DNA of 62,735 bases from Desulfobacterales bacterium (lineage in GTDB: Bacteria > Desulfobacterota > Desulfobacteria > Desulfobacterales > Desulfolunaceae): NCBI GenBank assembly GCA_022360815.1, contig JAKSCC010000096.1:1-62735 (forward strand). The letters run 5' to 3'. How positions within the stretch are numbered: position 1 is the first letter of the stretch; each line of letters opens with the position of its first letter. The notes beneath the pieces were generated by a model. It saw only the letters and a list, made by a program, of their open reading frames with translations. It searched no databases and was not told the origin of the DNA. The translations under genes and the position numbers were made by a program. Below, piece after piece: positions 35,305 through 43,770 of the stretch.

Positions 35305-36096
35305 CTACTGAATCGATGGGGTGATGCCCCGGATTCGCATGTATTCTCGGGCCTCTTTGCTCATGGCGTAGTTGATGACCTCTCGAATGACACCCGAGGG
35401 CTCGCCCCGAGTGACAAAAGAGAAGGTTTGAGCATAGGGGTAGTCCGGAGATGATGGGTCGACACCATCAATGGTGAAGGTTTTTATATTGCTGTATTTG
35501 GCGACAATACTTCGCGTGGCAAAGGTGACGGCTCCTGGGATATAGCTTGCGGCTTCTACGGCAGCCGATGATTTGGCGGCCTCATAGTCAAAGCGGATAA
35601 GTGAAGCACCCATGGCCTGACGTTCAAAGTTGTCAAAGGCCCCTGTCTCTTTGATCGGCGTGATAACCCGTACAGGAAGGTCGGGGCCCCCTACTTCGCT
35701 CCAGTTGGTGATAAACCCACTGAAGAGTTGTCTGACCTGATCCAGCGTGAGATTGGTGACAGGAATGGCCTTGGCAGCCACCACAACCATGGGATCTTTG
35801 CAGATGGGAATGGCCACCAGGCCGAGCTTGCGGTCTTCCGGTGAAAGTGACGTCGAAATGGCCGCCAGTTCGCTGAATCCGTTTTTTAAACGGTTGATGG
35901 CAATGTGAGATGAAAATTTGTGAAGATTGACACCAAGGCCGGTGGTCTCTTTGAAATCATCCAGAATCACATGACCGAAAGCCTCGGCAATTTGGGATGA
36001 GACACTGGTGTTGATCACTTGGCGTGCGGCAAGTGATGGGGAGGGTGCAAACAACGCAAGGACGAAGAAGAGTACGATGTGTGGGGTATATCTCAT
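35305..36096 (-). CDS. PstS-like phosphate/substrate-binding protein
   Basis: The 263-residue protein has a signal peptide (MRYTPHIVLFFVLALFAPSPSLA) and a PBP-like_2 domain found in PstS-family proteins: LTLDQVRQLFSGFITNWSEVGGPDLP, IPGAVTFAT and SKEAREYM. No ABC transporter gene is adjacent, so it may bind a ligand for signalling or store it in the periplasm. I chose the ATG at 36096 because of GGAGG six bases upstream; a longer frame to 36180 begins with an unlikely extension. The lipoprotein gene follows. Confidence 0.8.
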   Translation of the reverse strand: MRYTPHIVLFFVLALFAPSPSLAARQVINTSVSSQIAEAFGHVILDDFKETTGLGVNLHKFSSHIAINRLKNGFSELAAISTSLSPEDRKLGLVAIPICKDPMVVVAAKAIPVTNLTLDQVRQLFSGFITNWSEVGGPDLPVRVITPIKETGAFDNFERQAMGASLIRFDYEAAKSSAAVEAASYIPGAVTFATRSIVAKYSNIKTFTIDGVDPSSPDYPYAQTFSFVTRGEPSGVIREVINYAMSKEAREYMRIRGITPSIQ

Positions 36097-36472
36097 GGGA
36101 TACCTCCAGGCTTTGTGGTTGGCTTTTATCGGGAGGACTGTTGAGGTGCACCTCTTTGAGAAACATGAGTTGTGTACCACTGATTTTTTTACGAGATCAT
36201 AGAGTTTATTAAGTGATCAATGTAAGACAAGCTCAACGTAAATGCAAAATGACTTCTGTCAAGGTATGTGTGGTAAAAAACAGTAAAAAGATTGTCCTTA
36301 CAAAACACCTGGTAAGGAGGTGATATTTGCGTTTTTTGATCGAATATGCGAACAATGTTTCGGTGTAGAGTTTGTGATCTTACAGAGATCTTGACATGTG
36401 CCGCGCAAGCGATGTATTTTGTTTTGTAATGCAATATAATGTCTGACATTATCAAACAAAGAGGGGGCAGCC
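36097..36472. other. Intergenic region between divergent pstS-like and FrhB-IorAB units
   Basis: Two possible promoters face the FrhB-like gene: TTGACA (36391-36396) with TATTTT after 18 bases (36415-36420), and a TATAAT at 36435-36440 without a good -35. The palindrome at 36437-36451 overlaps the latter. No gene or RNA was recognised in the remainder. Confidence 0.5.
36437..36451. promoter_or_regulatory. Palindromic operator candidate before the FrhB-IorAB genes
   Basis: TAATGTC-T-GACATTA is a perfect 7-base inverted repeat with one central base. It overlaps the TATAAT at 36435-36440 and lies about 20 bases before the ATG, a position suited to a repressor. The binding protein is unknown. 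Confidence 0.5.
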
Positions 36473-37582
36473 ATGCCGATTCGAGGAGGAGGTGCACTGG
36501 TAGAAGAGGTTCAGTCTCAAGGGTTGTGTGTGGATTGCGGAGGATGCGTGGGGCTTTGTCCTTATTTTAGAAGCCACAAGGGCCGTGTTGCGAAACTTTT
36601 TGAGTGCATGGTTGAAAAGGGGCGGTGCCATGCCCACTGTCCCAAGGCTGAGGTGGATCTGGAAGAGATCAGCCAAAAGGTGGTGGGAACCACGTATACG
36701 GCGGCTCCGGCCGGGACCATTCGGTCTGTTCTCAAAGCGCGGGCCGGTGAGCGCATGAAGGGTCGGGGTTCTTACCAAAATGGGGGGACGGTCTCCTCTC
36801 TGGTGGCTTTGGCCTTTGAAGGGGGGCACATCGACGCCGCAGCCCTGACGGATCGCAAAGGGCTTGTGCCCGAACCCAAAGTGGTGACCGATGTCGAGGG
36901 GGCCCTTGCCTGTGCTTCCTCCAAATACATGGCTGCGCCCACGATGGCTGCGGTGTATGAAGCCGTTGAAACGGGCTACAGCCGCATTGCCATGGTGGGA
37001 ACCCCTTGTCAACTAACCGCTTTGGGGCAAATGCGGCTCAACGCTTTGGGGCACTATGCATCCGACTCCATCGCCCTTAGCATTGGTCTTTTCTGTACCT
37101 GGTCTTTGGATACGGTGGCGTTGATGAAAATCACTCAAGGACGCCTTGAGACGGCTGAAATTACAGGTATGGAGGTGACGCCTCCTCCCAATGCGCACTT
37201 CTCCTTTTTTACTTCCAAAGAGCCGGTTCACTTTCCTCTGGATGAGGTGAGGGCGGCGATTCCTGAGGGATGTCTTGTTTGCCCAGATATGACCGCTGAA
37301 TTTTCAGACCTTTCGGTGGGAGCCAATGAGGTTGATACAGCCTGGAACACGGTATTGGTTCGTACTGAAAAGGGGGAGGCATTGCTTCGTGAGGCGGTGG
37401 CGGCAGGGTATCTTGAGACCGCGATGATGGAGACGCCTGAAGTGGACGGGCTCTTGGCTGCCTCCTTTGCCAAAAAACGCAGAACCTTTTCAAAAGTCCG
37501 AGAGATGGGGCTTTTAAACAGCGATGAGGGGGCTTCGGCCTTTCGACTCTCCCCAGAGTTGGTTGAGGAGATTTTGGGATAG
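36473..37582 (+). CDS. FrhB-family ferredoxin-linked flavoprotein subunit
   Basis: The 369-residue protein resembles the beta subunit of coenzyme F420 hydrogenase/dehydrogenase. An N-terminal CVDCGGCVGLC (19-29) binds a [4Fe-4S] cluster, further Cys residues (CMVEKGRCHAHC) may bind a second, and an FrhB-like domain (MVGTPCQLTALGQMR and GCLVCPDMTAEFSDLSVG) binds flavin. F420 use is uncertain: in sulfate reducers this family often serves ferredoxin or NAD-linked partners. iorA follows after 55 bases, so a shared electron path with indolepyruvate oxidoreductase is inferred. An AGAGGGGG site precedes the ATG. Confidence 0.8.
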   Translation: MPIRGGGALVEEVQSQGLCVDCGGCVGLCPYFRSHKGRVAKLFECMVEKGRCHAHCPKAEVDLEEISQKVVGTTYTAAPAGTIRSVLKARAGERMKGRGSYQNGGTVSSLVALAFEGGHIDAAALTDRKGLVPEPKVVTDVEGALACASSKYMAAPTMAAVYEAVETGYSRIAMVGTPCQLTALGQMRLNALGHYASDSIALSIGLFCTWSLDTVALMKITQGRLETAEITGMEVTPPPNAHFSFFTSKEPVHFPLDEVRAAIPEGCLVCPDMTAEFSDLSVGANEVDTAWNTVLVRTEKGEALLREAVAAGYLETAMMETPEVDGLLAASFAKKRRTFSKVREMGLLNSDEGASAFRLSPELVEEILG

Positions 37583-37637
37583 CTCGAATATCTTCACACG
37601 AACCGCATTACCTATATGGTTTTTGGCAGGAGGGAGC

Positions 37638-39578
37638 ATGAGTGAGTTGTCGGCGTATGAGGCTGGAGAGCGCACACTTTTTATGGGCAATGAGGCCATT
37701 GTTCGAGGAGCGCTTGAGGCGGGAGTGGCTGTGGCGGCAGGATATCCGGGAACCCCATCGTCTGAAATTATTGAGAACCTTGCCCGAGTGGCTGAGGCCA
37801 TGGATATCTATGTGGAGTGGTCTGTCAATGAGAAGGTGGCCCTTGAGGTGGCTTCCTCTGGCTCTTTTGCCGGGCTTCGAAGTCTTGCGGTGATGAAGCA
37901 ACCTGGGCTGAATGTGGCGTCGGACTACCTGCTTCACCTCTCGGGGTCTGGAACCCGAGCGGGTATGGTGCTGGTTTCGGCCGATGATCCCGGGGCGCTC
38001 TCCAGTGTCAACGAGGGGGAGAGCCGTCACTACGCCAAGCTGATGGAGGTTCCTCTTTTGGAACCTGGCGATTTTCAGGAGGCCCGTGAGATGACAGCCT
38101 GGGCGTTTGAGCTTTCGGAATCCATACGAAATGTGGTGCTTTTAAGAACTGTCACACGTCTTTCTCACGCCAGCGGAACGGTGACGGTTGGCGAGATTCC
38201 CAAGCGAGAGAAAAAGGCCTTTTTCAAGCACGACGGGTTTATCATCGACCCCATGGAAGGCGTTGTGATGAGCCCTCCCGTGGAGTGGAAGCATGGCCAG
38301 CAGCAGGAGAAACTCAAGCAGGCCAAGGCCCTTTTTGAAGAGTCGCCCTTTAATCGATATGAAGGGCCAGACTCTCCGGAACTTTTGATCATCACCAGCT
38401 CGGTGTGTCATCTCTACTGCAAGGAAGCGGTGGAGCTTTTGGCACAACAGGAACGAGTGGGCATCTTAAAGCTGGGAACCACCTGGCCTTTGCCAGACAA
38501 TCTGGTGAAACGTTATATGAAAGAGGCCACCTCCATTTTTGTGGTGGAAGAGGTTCTTCCTTTTCTTGAAGAGGAGGTGAAGATTCTTGCGGCAGAGTGT
38601 GTGGGGGAGATTGGTGAGAAGTTTTTCTTTGGCAAGCGAAACGGATACCTTCCCTCCACAGGCGAGATGAACCCCGACAGGGTGGTGGCAGCCCTGTCTC
38701 GTATATTAGAGGTCCCTTACGAAGGCCTTGAGGCAGCCTATGCCGTCCGAGCCACCGAAATCTCTTTTATGGGGTCCCCCAACCGAGAGGCGACCTTCTG
38801 TCCAGGCTGCCCCCATCGCGCCTCTTTTTGGGCTATCAATACGGCCCTTTCCATGGATAATCAGAACGGATTTGTCTGTGGAGATATCGGTTGCTACTCC
38901 ATGGCGGTGCTCTCGGCCGGATTTTCAACACTTAAAACCCTGCATGCCATGGGTTCGGGTACTGGTGTGGCCAGTGGATTTGGCAAGCTTTCCCGTTTTG
39001 GCATGGAGCAGCCGGTGGTTTCGGTATGCGGGGACAGCACCTTTTTCCATTCGGCCATCCCTCCTTTGGTCAACGCCATCCACAATGGTTCGAACATGAC
39101 CCTTGTCGTTTTGGACAACAGCGGTACGGCCATGACGGGCTTTCAGCCTCATCCGGGGCTCGCTTCAGATGCCATGGGCGAGGCTGCCGCTTCCATAGAT
39201 ATTGCTGGCGTGTGCCGAGCCCTGGGGGCAACGGTGAGGGAGGGCAGGGCGTTTGAGGTGCTCAAGACCCGGGAGACTCTTTTTGGGCTGATGGAAGAAG
39301 AGGGGGTAAAGGTGCTTGTGCTTAAAGAGGCGTGCGCCCTTTCTCCTGATAAAAAAAGAACCAGAGCTTTTGAGATGTCTGTGGAAAAAGAGAGGTGCCT
39401 GGGAGAAGGGTGTGGGTGCAACCGCTATTGCACTCGGGTTTTTGCCTGCCCGGGATTGGTGTGGGACAAAGAGGAGGGCAGGGCCAAGATAGATGAGGTG
39501 GTGTGCACGGGCTGCGGGGTCTGTGCGGATATCTGCCCGGTGGGTGCCATTTCCAGAAAGGAGGCGATCCATGGATAA
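37638..39578 (+). CDS. iorA: Indolepyruvate ferredoxin oxidoreductase alpha subunit
   Basis: IorA and IorB oxidise arylpyruvates to aryl-acetyl-CoA and reduce ferredoxin. The 646-residue alpha subunit starts MSELSAYEAGERTLFMGNEA and has the N-terminal pyruvate-oxidoreductase domain (GYPGTPSSEIIENLA), the TPP-binding segment (VCGDSTFFHSAIPPL...VVLDN) and, at the C-terminus, ferredoxin cysteines (CLGEGCGCNRYC and CTGCGVCADICP). A GGAGGG site supports the ATG at 37638. It overlaps iorB by 8 bases. Confidence 0.93.
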   Translation: MSELSAYEAGERTLFMGNEAIVRGALEAGVAVAAGYPGTPSSEIIENLARVAEAMDIYVEWSVNEKVALEVASSGSFAGLRSLAVMKQPGLNVASDYLLHLSGSGTRAGMVLVSADDPGALSSVNEGESRHYAKLMEVPLLEPGDFQEAREMTAWAFELSESIRNVVLLRTVTRLSHASGTVTVGEIPKREKKAFFKHDGFIIDPMEGVVMSPPVEWKHGQQQEKLKQAKALFEESPFNRYEGPDSPELLIITSSVCHLYCKEAVELLAQQERVGILKLGTTWPLPDNLVKRYMKEATSIFVVEEVLPFLEEEVKILAAECVGEIGEKFFFGKRNGYLPSTGEMNPDRVVAALSRILEVPYEGLEAAYAVRATEISFMGSPNREATFCPGCPHRASFWAINTALSMDNQNGFVCGDIGCYSMAVLSAGFSTLKTLHAMGSGTGVASGFGKLSRFGMEQPVVSVCGDSTFFHSAIPPLVNAIHNGSNMTLVVLDNSGTAMTGFQPHPGLASDAMGEAAASIDIAGVCRALGATVREGRAFEVLKTRETLFGLMEEEGVKVLVLKEACALSPDKKRTRAFEMSVEKERCLGEGCGCNRYCTRVFACPGLVWDKEEGRAKIDEVVCTGCGVCADICPVGAISRKEAIHG

Positions 39579-40191
39579 TGCCACACTTTGCAGTGACCCG
39601 TATAACCTGATTATTACAGGGGTGGGGGGCCAGGGCAATGTGATGACCTCTCGAACGATTGGTGCCATGCTGGCGGCACAGGGGCTCTATGTGACCATTG
39701 GTGAGACTTTTGGAGCTTCCCAGCGTGGTGGTTCGGTCATGAGTCACCTGCGGATTTCCAGGCGTTCGAGTTGGTCTCCTCAGATTCCTCTGGGCCAAGC
39801 CCATATGGTGGTTTCCATGGAACCGTCAGAGACCATTCGGGTACTCAAGGATTTTGGAAACAACGGGGTCAAGGTGATTACCAACACCCGCCCCTTTCTT
39901 CCGGTTGGGGTGATTTCAGGACAGTTCAGCTACCCTTCCGACGAGGAGATCAAAGGGTGGATTGGCGAGATGACAGACGCCGCTTGGTTTTTAAATGCCA
40001 CGGATGAGGCGGTGAAGATAGGGGCACCGGTTTTGGGCAACATCATTATGGCCGGAGCCCTTGCCGGATCTGGGGACCTGCCTTTGGAGCGAAAGGTGTT
40101 TGAAGAGGCTGCGTGCAAACGGTTTACAGGAGAAACCCTGACACAAAACCTCGCAGCCTTTGATGTGGGGTATGCTGCCGTTGCTGGCTAA
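39571..40191 (+). CDS. iorB: Indolepyruvate ferredoxin oxidoreductase beta subunit
   Basis: The 206-residue gamma/beta-type subunit carries the family signature NLIITGVGGQGNVMTSRTIG and the later QRGGSVMSHLRIS. AGGAGG lies before the ATG at 39571, within the end of iorA, so translation is coupled. The gene is followed by 130 bases and a terminator. Confidence 0.93.
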   Translation: MDNATLCSDPYNLIITGVGGQGNVMTSRTIGAMLAAQGLYVTIGETFGASQRGGSVMSHLRISRRSSWSPQIPLGQAHMVVSMEPSETIRVLKDFGNNGVKVITNTRPFLPVGVISGQFSYPSDEEIKGWIGEMTDAAWFLNATDEAVKIGAPVLGNIIMAGALAGSGDLPLERKVFEEAACKRFTGETLTQNLAAFDVGYAAVAG

Positions 40192-40324
40192 CACTCCCCA
40201 CATCAGGCTTTGAACTGCAAGGAGAGATGTGTCGTGCCCCGCGCTGGGCACGTACATATCGTATGATGGGATGGATTCAATTCACATCTTGTGCCAGAGC
40301 CTTTTCTTTTTTTGTGAAATACGT

Positions 40325-40358
40325 AAACCCGCGGTTTTTGGCCGCGGGTTTGTTTTTG
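40325..40358 (+). terminator. Terminator after iorB
   Basis: AAACCCGCGG and CCGCGGGTTT form a perfect 10-base stem followed by GTTTTTG. Confidence 0.85.
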
Positions 40359-40455
40359 AATGGAGACTTCATATGCATAAAAAAGAGCCAAGTGAATCGT
40401 ATGGAGTCACTTGTGATTTCCTGTGTATCCTTTTTACCCGTGCTGTGGGGCCTTT

Positions 40456-41439
40456 TTAAAATTCGATAGGGCGTCCGACGCGAACGGGGCAATAGCCCTC
40501 CTGAAAAGCCTTTTTAAACGCTTTGAGGCTCCAATCACAGCTGTCGTGGGGCGAGATGCCTACTTTTTGAACGTTGGCTTTTTCTATGGATAGGATCCCC
40601 TCCTCTACATCGGCTTTGGAGAGCCCCCTCCAGGGCATGCGATCCGTACCCACCAACTTTTGAACGTTAAGAGGTCCCACCATGATACGCCCATCTGTGA
40701 TGGGGTAGTGAAGGCCTCCGATTATTCCGAAAATAGGGTGTGGAAAAAGGGCCTTGCAGCGCTCTATAATGCGTTCGATACCGGGGTGGCCGCATCCGAC
40801 AATAAGCACCATTCCCTTTTTTTTGACATGGACAGCAAGAATTTGTTCCTGGGTGTATCCCATGAAAAAGAGTTGACGCCCCATGGGCCCCATGGACCAG
40901 ATACCCGGGGCGATCTCCATGGGCTCTGTGACGGTTATGGGAGAAGAGCCTATGGGCAAAGTGCCTGTAAGAGGAGCAGGCGAATAAACAGGAAGCTCTT
41001 TCCAGGGGTGCGGTCCATTGGATGGTGAGAAGGTCTTCTCTCTTTCCTGACGGACACCCCCCACATGGTCTCGGTGAAGGTGGCTGAGAAAAAGGGCGTC
41101 AAGCTCTGAGAGGTCCACCCCCATTTTTTGGGCATTGGCCAAAAGAGGGGAGGGGTGGCTCCCTTTTTCGTTGGCCCCCACGTCCAGAAGAATTTTGGTT
41201 CCGTCGGCTTCTATCAGGTAGGAGACACCCGCCTCGGTTTGAAGTGCCTTTTCTTCGGCGTAGAACTCCACCAGTGGTGTGATGGTGAGGCGCTCTACCG
41301 CATGCTGGGTTTCAAGCTGGGGTGCTTTAAACGCCTTATCTTCTGCCAGCTGTTTCTTGATTCCCCTTTGCAACGTTCGATGGAGGCGAAAGAGAAACGT
41401 GGTAAGTCCGGCGATGAGCATGCTGACAAAGAAAGTCAT
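40456..41439 (-). CDS. Membrane-anchored MBL-fold hydrolase, RFAP-synthase-like (COG1237 type)
   Basis: The 327-residue protein has an N-terminal hydrophobic segment (MTFFVSMLIAGLTTFLF) and a metallo-beta-lactamase domain. The metal motif reads FLSHLHRDHVGG, and VLIVGCGHPGIERIIERC is the signature of the group that includes beta-RFAP synthase of methanogens. Sulfate reducers carry such proteins with unknown substrates, so a methanopterin link is only one option. Four bases overlap (ATGA) with the next MBL gene on the same strand, so the two are co-translated. Confidence 0.8.
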   Translation of the reverse strand: MTFFVSMLIAGLTTFLFRLHRTLQRGIKKQLAEDKAFKAPQLETQHAVERLTITPLVEFYAEEKALQTEAGVSYLIEADGTKILLDVGANEKGSHPSPLLANAQKMGVDLSELDALFLSHLHRDHVGGVRQEREKTFSPSNGPHPWKELPVYSPAPLTGTLPIGSSPITVTEPMEIAPGIWSMGPMGRQLFFMGYTQEQILAVHVKKKGMVLIVGCGHPGIERIIERCKALFPHPIFGIIGGLHYPITDGRIMVGPLNVQKLVGTDRMPWRGLSKADVEEGILSIEKANVQKVGISPHDSCDWSLKAFKKAFQEGYCPVRVGRPIEF

Positions 41440-42275
41440 AGTGTTATCTCCTTAAGGATTTGAACCCCTCGCTTTCCCTGGGTGATGGTGGCGGCCATGC
41501 AAAAAGGGTCGTGTTCAAAAAAGAGGGTCCATCCCTCTTGGACGGCTTGACCTAAGATGGCCTCTTTCTCTTCCATGATCACAAGGGGCTGGTTGTCGTA
41601 TCCCATATGCCAGGCGGTGGGCAGATGGGCCGATGTTGGCACAAGGTCTCCACAGTAAAGGAGTTTTCTCTCTTTTTCTCCGATAAGGGGAAGCTGCTGT
41701 CCGAAGGTGTGGCCATCGGAGAAGAGAAGGGAGATAAAGGGGAGCTCAAGGGCATCTCCATCCACAACCTTCAATTGGCCGCTTTTTTCCATGGGGGCCC
41801 AATCTTGGGGAAAGAAGCTGGCCCGATCCCGTTTGGTGGGATTTTTTGCGCATTTAAGGTGGCGTTTTTGGGTGTAGTAGGTGGCGTTTTGAAAGGTGGG
41901 GTGAGCCTCTCCATCTTTTAAGAATGTGTTGCCTCCGGCATGGTCAAAGTGGAGATGGGTGAGGATGACATCGGTGATATCGGCAGACGTGAGCCCAAAA
42001 GCAGAAAGGGCCTCATCGGGGCTCTGGGTTGCCGAAACCCCGTAGATTGCCAGCTCTTTTTCACTGAACTTTGTGCCGCATCCCGTGTCGATGAGAATAT
42101 TGCGTCCGTGTCCCTGAAGAAGAAGGGATCGGGATTTTAAAGGAATGCGGTTTTTCCCATCAGAAGGGATTTTTTTTTCCCACAGGGGCTTGGGAACCAC
42201 TCCAAACATGGCCCCTCCATCCAGAAGAAAGTCGCACATCTCCACAGCGTGACACTGGTATCCACCAAACTCCAT
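41436..42275 (-). CDS. MBL-fold hydrolase
   Basis: A 279-residue metallo-beta-lactamase-fold protein without a signal peptide. It has VILTHLHFDHAGG, a later DGHTFGQQLPL and YCGDLVPT, all expected at a dinuclear metal site, so it is likely active. The substrate cannot be told; lactonase-like and glyoxalase-like relatives exist. Its stop codon overlaps the following RFAP-synthase-like gene. Confidence 0.8.
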   Translation of the reverse strand: MEFGGYQCHAVEMCDFLLDGGAMFGVVPKPLWEKKIPSDGKNRIPLKSRSLLLQGHGRNILIDTGCGTKFSEKELAIYGVSATQSPDEALSAFGLTSADITDVILTHLHFDHAGGNTFLKDGEAHPTFQNATYYTQKRHLKCAKNPTKRDRASFFPQDWAPMEKSGQLKVVDGDALELPFISLLFSDGHTFGQQLPLIGEKERKLLYCGDLVPTSAHLPTAWHMGYDNQPLVIMEEKEAILGQAVQEGWTLFFEHDPFCMAATITQGKRGVQILKEITL

Positions 42276-42483
42276 GACCCTTCTCCTTTTTCAAGCTGCT
42301 TATTAAATCCTGAAAGTAACTATTTGGCTGCGACTCGCCGATAGCAAATCGAACCGTCGCCCTTAAAACCCGTTTTATTGGCAAAGCGTACCCCATGCCA
42401 AAGAGGGTGTAAACCCTATGAATTGTAGGAAGAGAAGGTGTTCCCGTGGAGAGGCCGAAGAAGAGAAAAATGAGTACTCTATA

Positions 42484-42525
42484 AAAAAAGCCGGTTCACG
42501 CCATATTAAGGGTGACCGGCTTTTA
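42484..42525 (-). terminator. Terminator of the acyltransferase gene
   Basis: On the minus strand AAAAGCCGGT and ACCGGCTTTT pair around an 18-base loop, ending in seven T residues, 17 bases after the acyltransferase stop. Confidence 0.8.
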
Positions 42526-42541
42526 AGAGGCATCAAAGAGG

Positions 42542-43444
42542 CTAAGCGGCTTGTTTCATCTTTCTGATTTGGCGGTCTTTGGCCTCCCAAACACCGTTGA
42601 TCCAGGTTTGAAAATGGGCCCTGAAGTTGGGGTCATTTTCGTAGGATCCAATGACATCGTCTGAGATTTCAAGAAGATCCACATGGACTTTTACGGAGTC
42701 GATACGGCCGCAAAGAAAGTCCCAGAAGCTTTTGGGGCCTTCAGGGTAGACGATGGTGACATTGACGATACCGGTCATGAGATTGCCCATGGATCCCAGA
42801 ACAAAAGCCATGCCGCCAGCTTTGGGTTTGAGAAGGTGGGTAAAGGGGGAGTCTTGACGGGTGTGTTTTTCATCGGTAAACCGGGTGCCCTCCACAAAGT
42901 TGACGATGGAGACGGGAATGGTTTTGTATTTTTCACACGCCTTTCGAGTCACCTCAATATCTTTTCCTTTAAGGTGGGGGTTCTTCTTTAAAAACTCTTT
43001 GGAGTACCTTTTCATAAAGGGGAAGTCCATGGCCCACCAGGCCAGACCCATCACAGGAACCCAGATCAGCTCCTGTTTGATAAAAAATTTCAAAAAAGGA
43101 ATTTTGCGATTTAATGCCTTCTGGAGCATGAGGATATCCACCCAGCTCTGGTGGTTGCTGATGACCAGATACCACATCTCTTTTTTAAGATTTTCGGCGC
43201 CGGTGATCTCCAAGCGGGTCTTCTGAAAGAGCCACATGTTGAAGCTGTTGATGTCAATCCAGGTGGTGGCCAACAGGTCAAGGCTCTTTCGGGATACCAC
43301 CTGCCAGAAGGCAAAGGGGATGATTAGTTTGGTTACAGCTATGGCCACGATGGGAATAACGATACAGATGGAGTTGACGAGGTAGAGAAGAAAGGAGAGC
43401 ACTCCCCTGACCGGGCCGGGCAGAAAGGAAAGCATGGTGTTCAT
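42542..43444 (-). CDS. PlsC-family 1-acyl-glycerol-3-phosphate acyltransferase-like protein
   Basis: The roughly 300-residue protein resembles the YihG/PlsC branch: two N-terminal hydrophobic segments (VLSFLLYLVNSICIVIPIVA), the catalytic NHQSWVD motif (H-x4-D) near residue 87, and FVEGTRF. It transfers an acyl chain to a lysophospholipid. A long upstream in-frame extension to 43762 has no support; ATG codons at 43444 and 43435 follow an ACGGAG site, and which one is used is unclear. A minus-strand terminator follows. Confidence 0.85.
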   Translation of the reverse strand: MNTMLSFLPGPVRGVLSFLLYLVNSICIVIPIVAIAVTKLIIPFAFWQVVSRKSLDLLATTWIDINSFNMWLFQKTRLEITGAENLKKEMWYLVISNHQSWVDILMLQKALNRKIPFLKFFIKQELIWVPVMGLAWWAMDFPFMKRYSKEFLKKNPHLKGKDIEVTRKACEKYKTIPVSIVNFVEGTRFTDEKHTRQDSPFTHLLKPKAGGMAFVLGSMGNLMTGIVNVTIVYPEGPKSFWDFLCGRIDSVKVHVDLLEISDDVIGSYENDPNFRAHFQTWINGVWEAKDRQIRKMKQAA

Positions 43445-43708
43445 AGCTCCGTGATTAGGGTTGTTTTCTATGGGTGTTGCCTTTGTTCTGTTATGAAAAC
43501 CCTTTTTTTCAGCAGAACAAAAAATGATGCTTTTGCAAAACAGTCGGTGCTTCGACTTTTTAAGGGATGACCCCAAAGAGGCTGTCTTGCGGCCTGATGC
43601 CATAAGGTCACTGTGGAAGATAGCAAACATCGTGCCGATATGGTTAGTCAGGTGAAAAACCCTTTGAAATAGAAGGGGTATGAGACGTGTGGCCTTTTCA
43701 GGGAACCA

Positions 43709-43745
43709 AAAAGCCGCCAAAGATGTACACCTCGGGCGGCCTTTC
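43709..43745 (-). terminator. Terminator after the HisA gene
   Basis: GCCGCC and GGCGGC pair around a 16-base loop, and the minus strand then reads TTTTTGG. Confidence 0.65.
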
Positions 43746-43770
43746 TTGCATAGATTGTACAACCCCTCTT

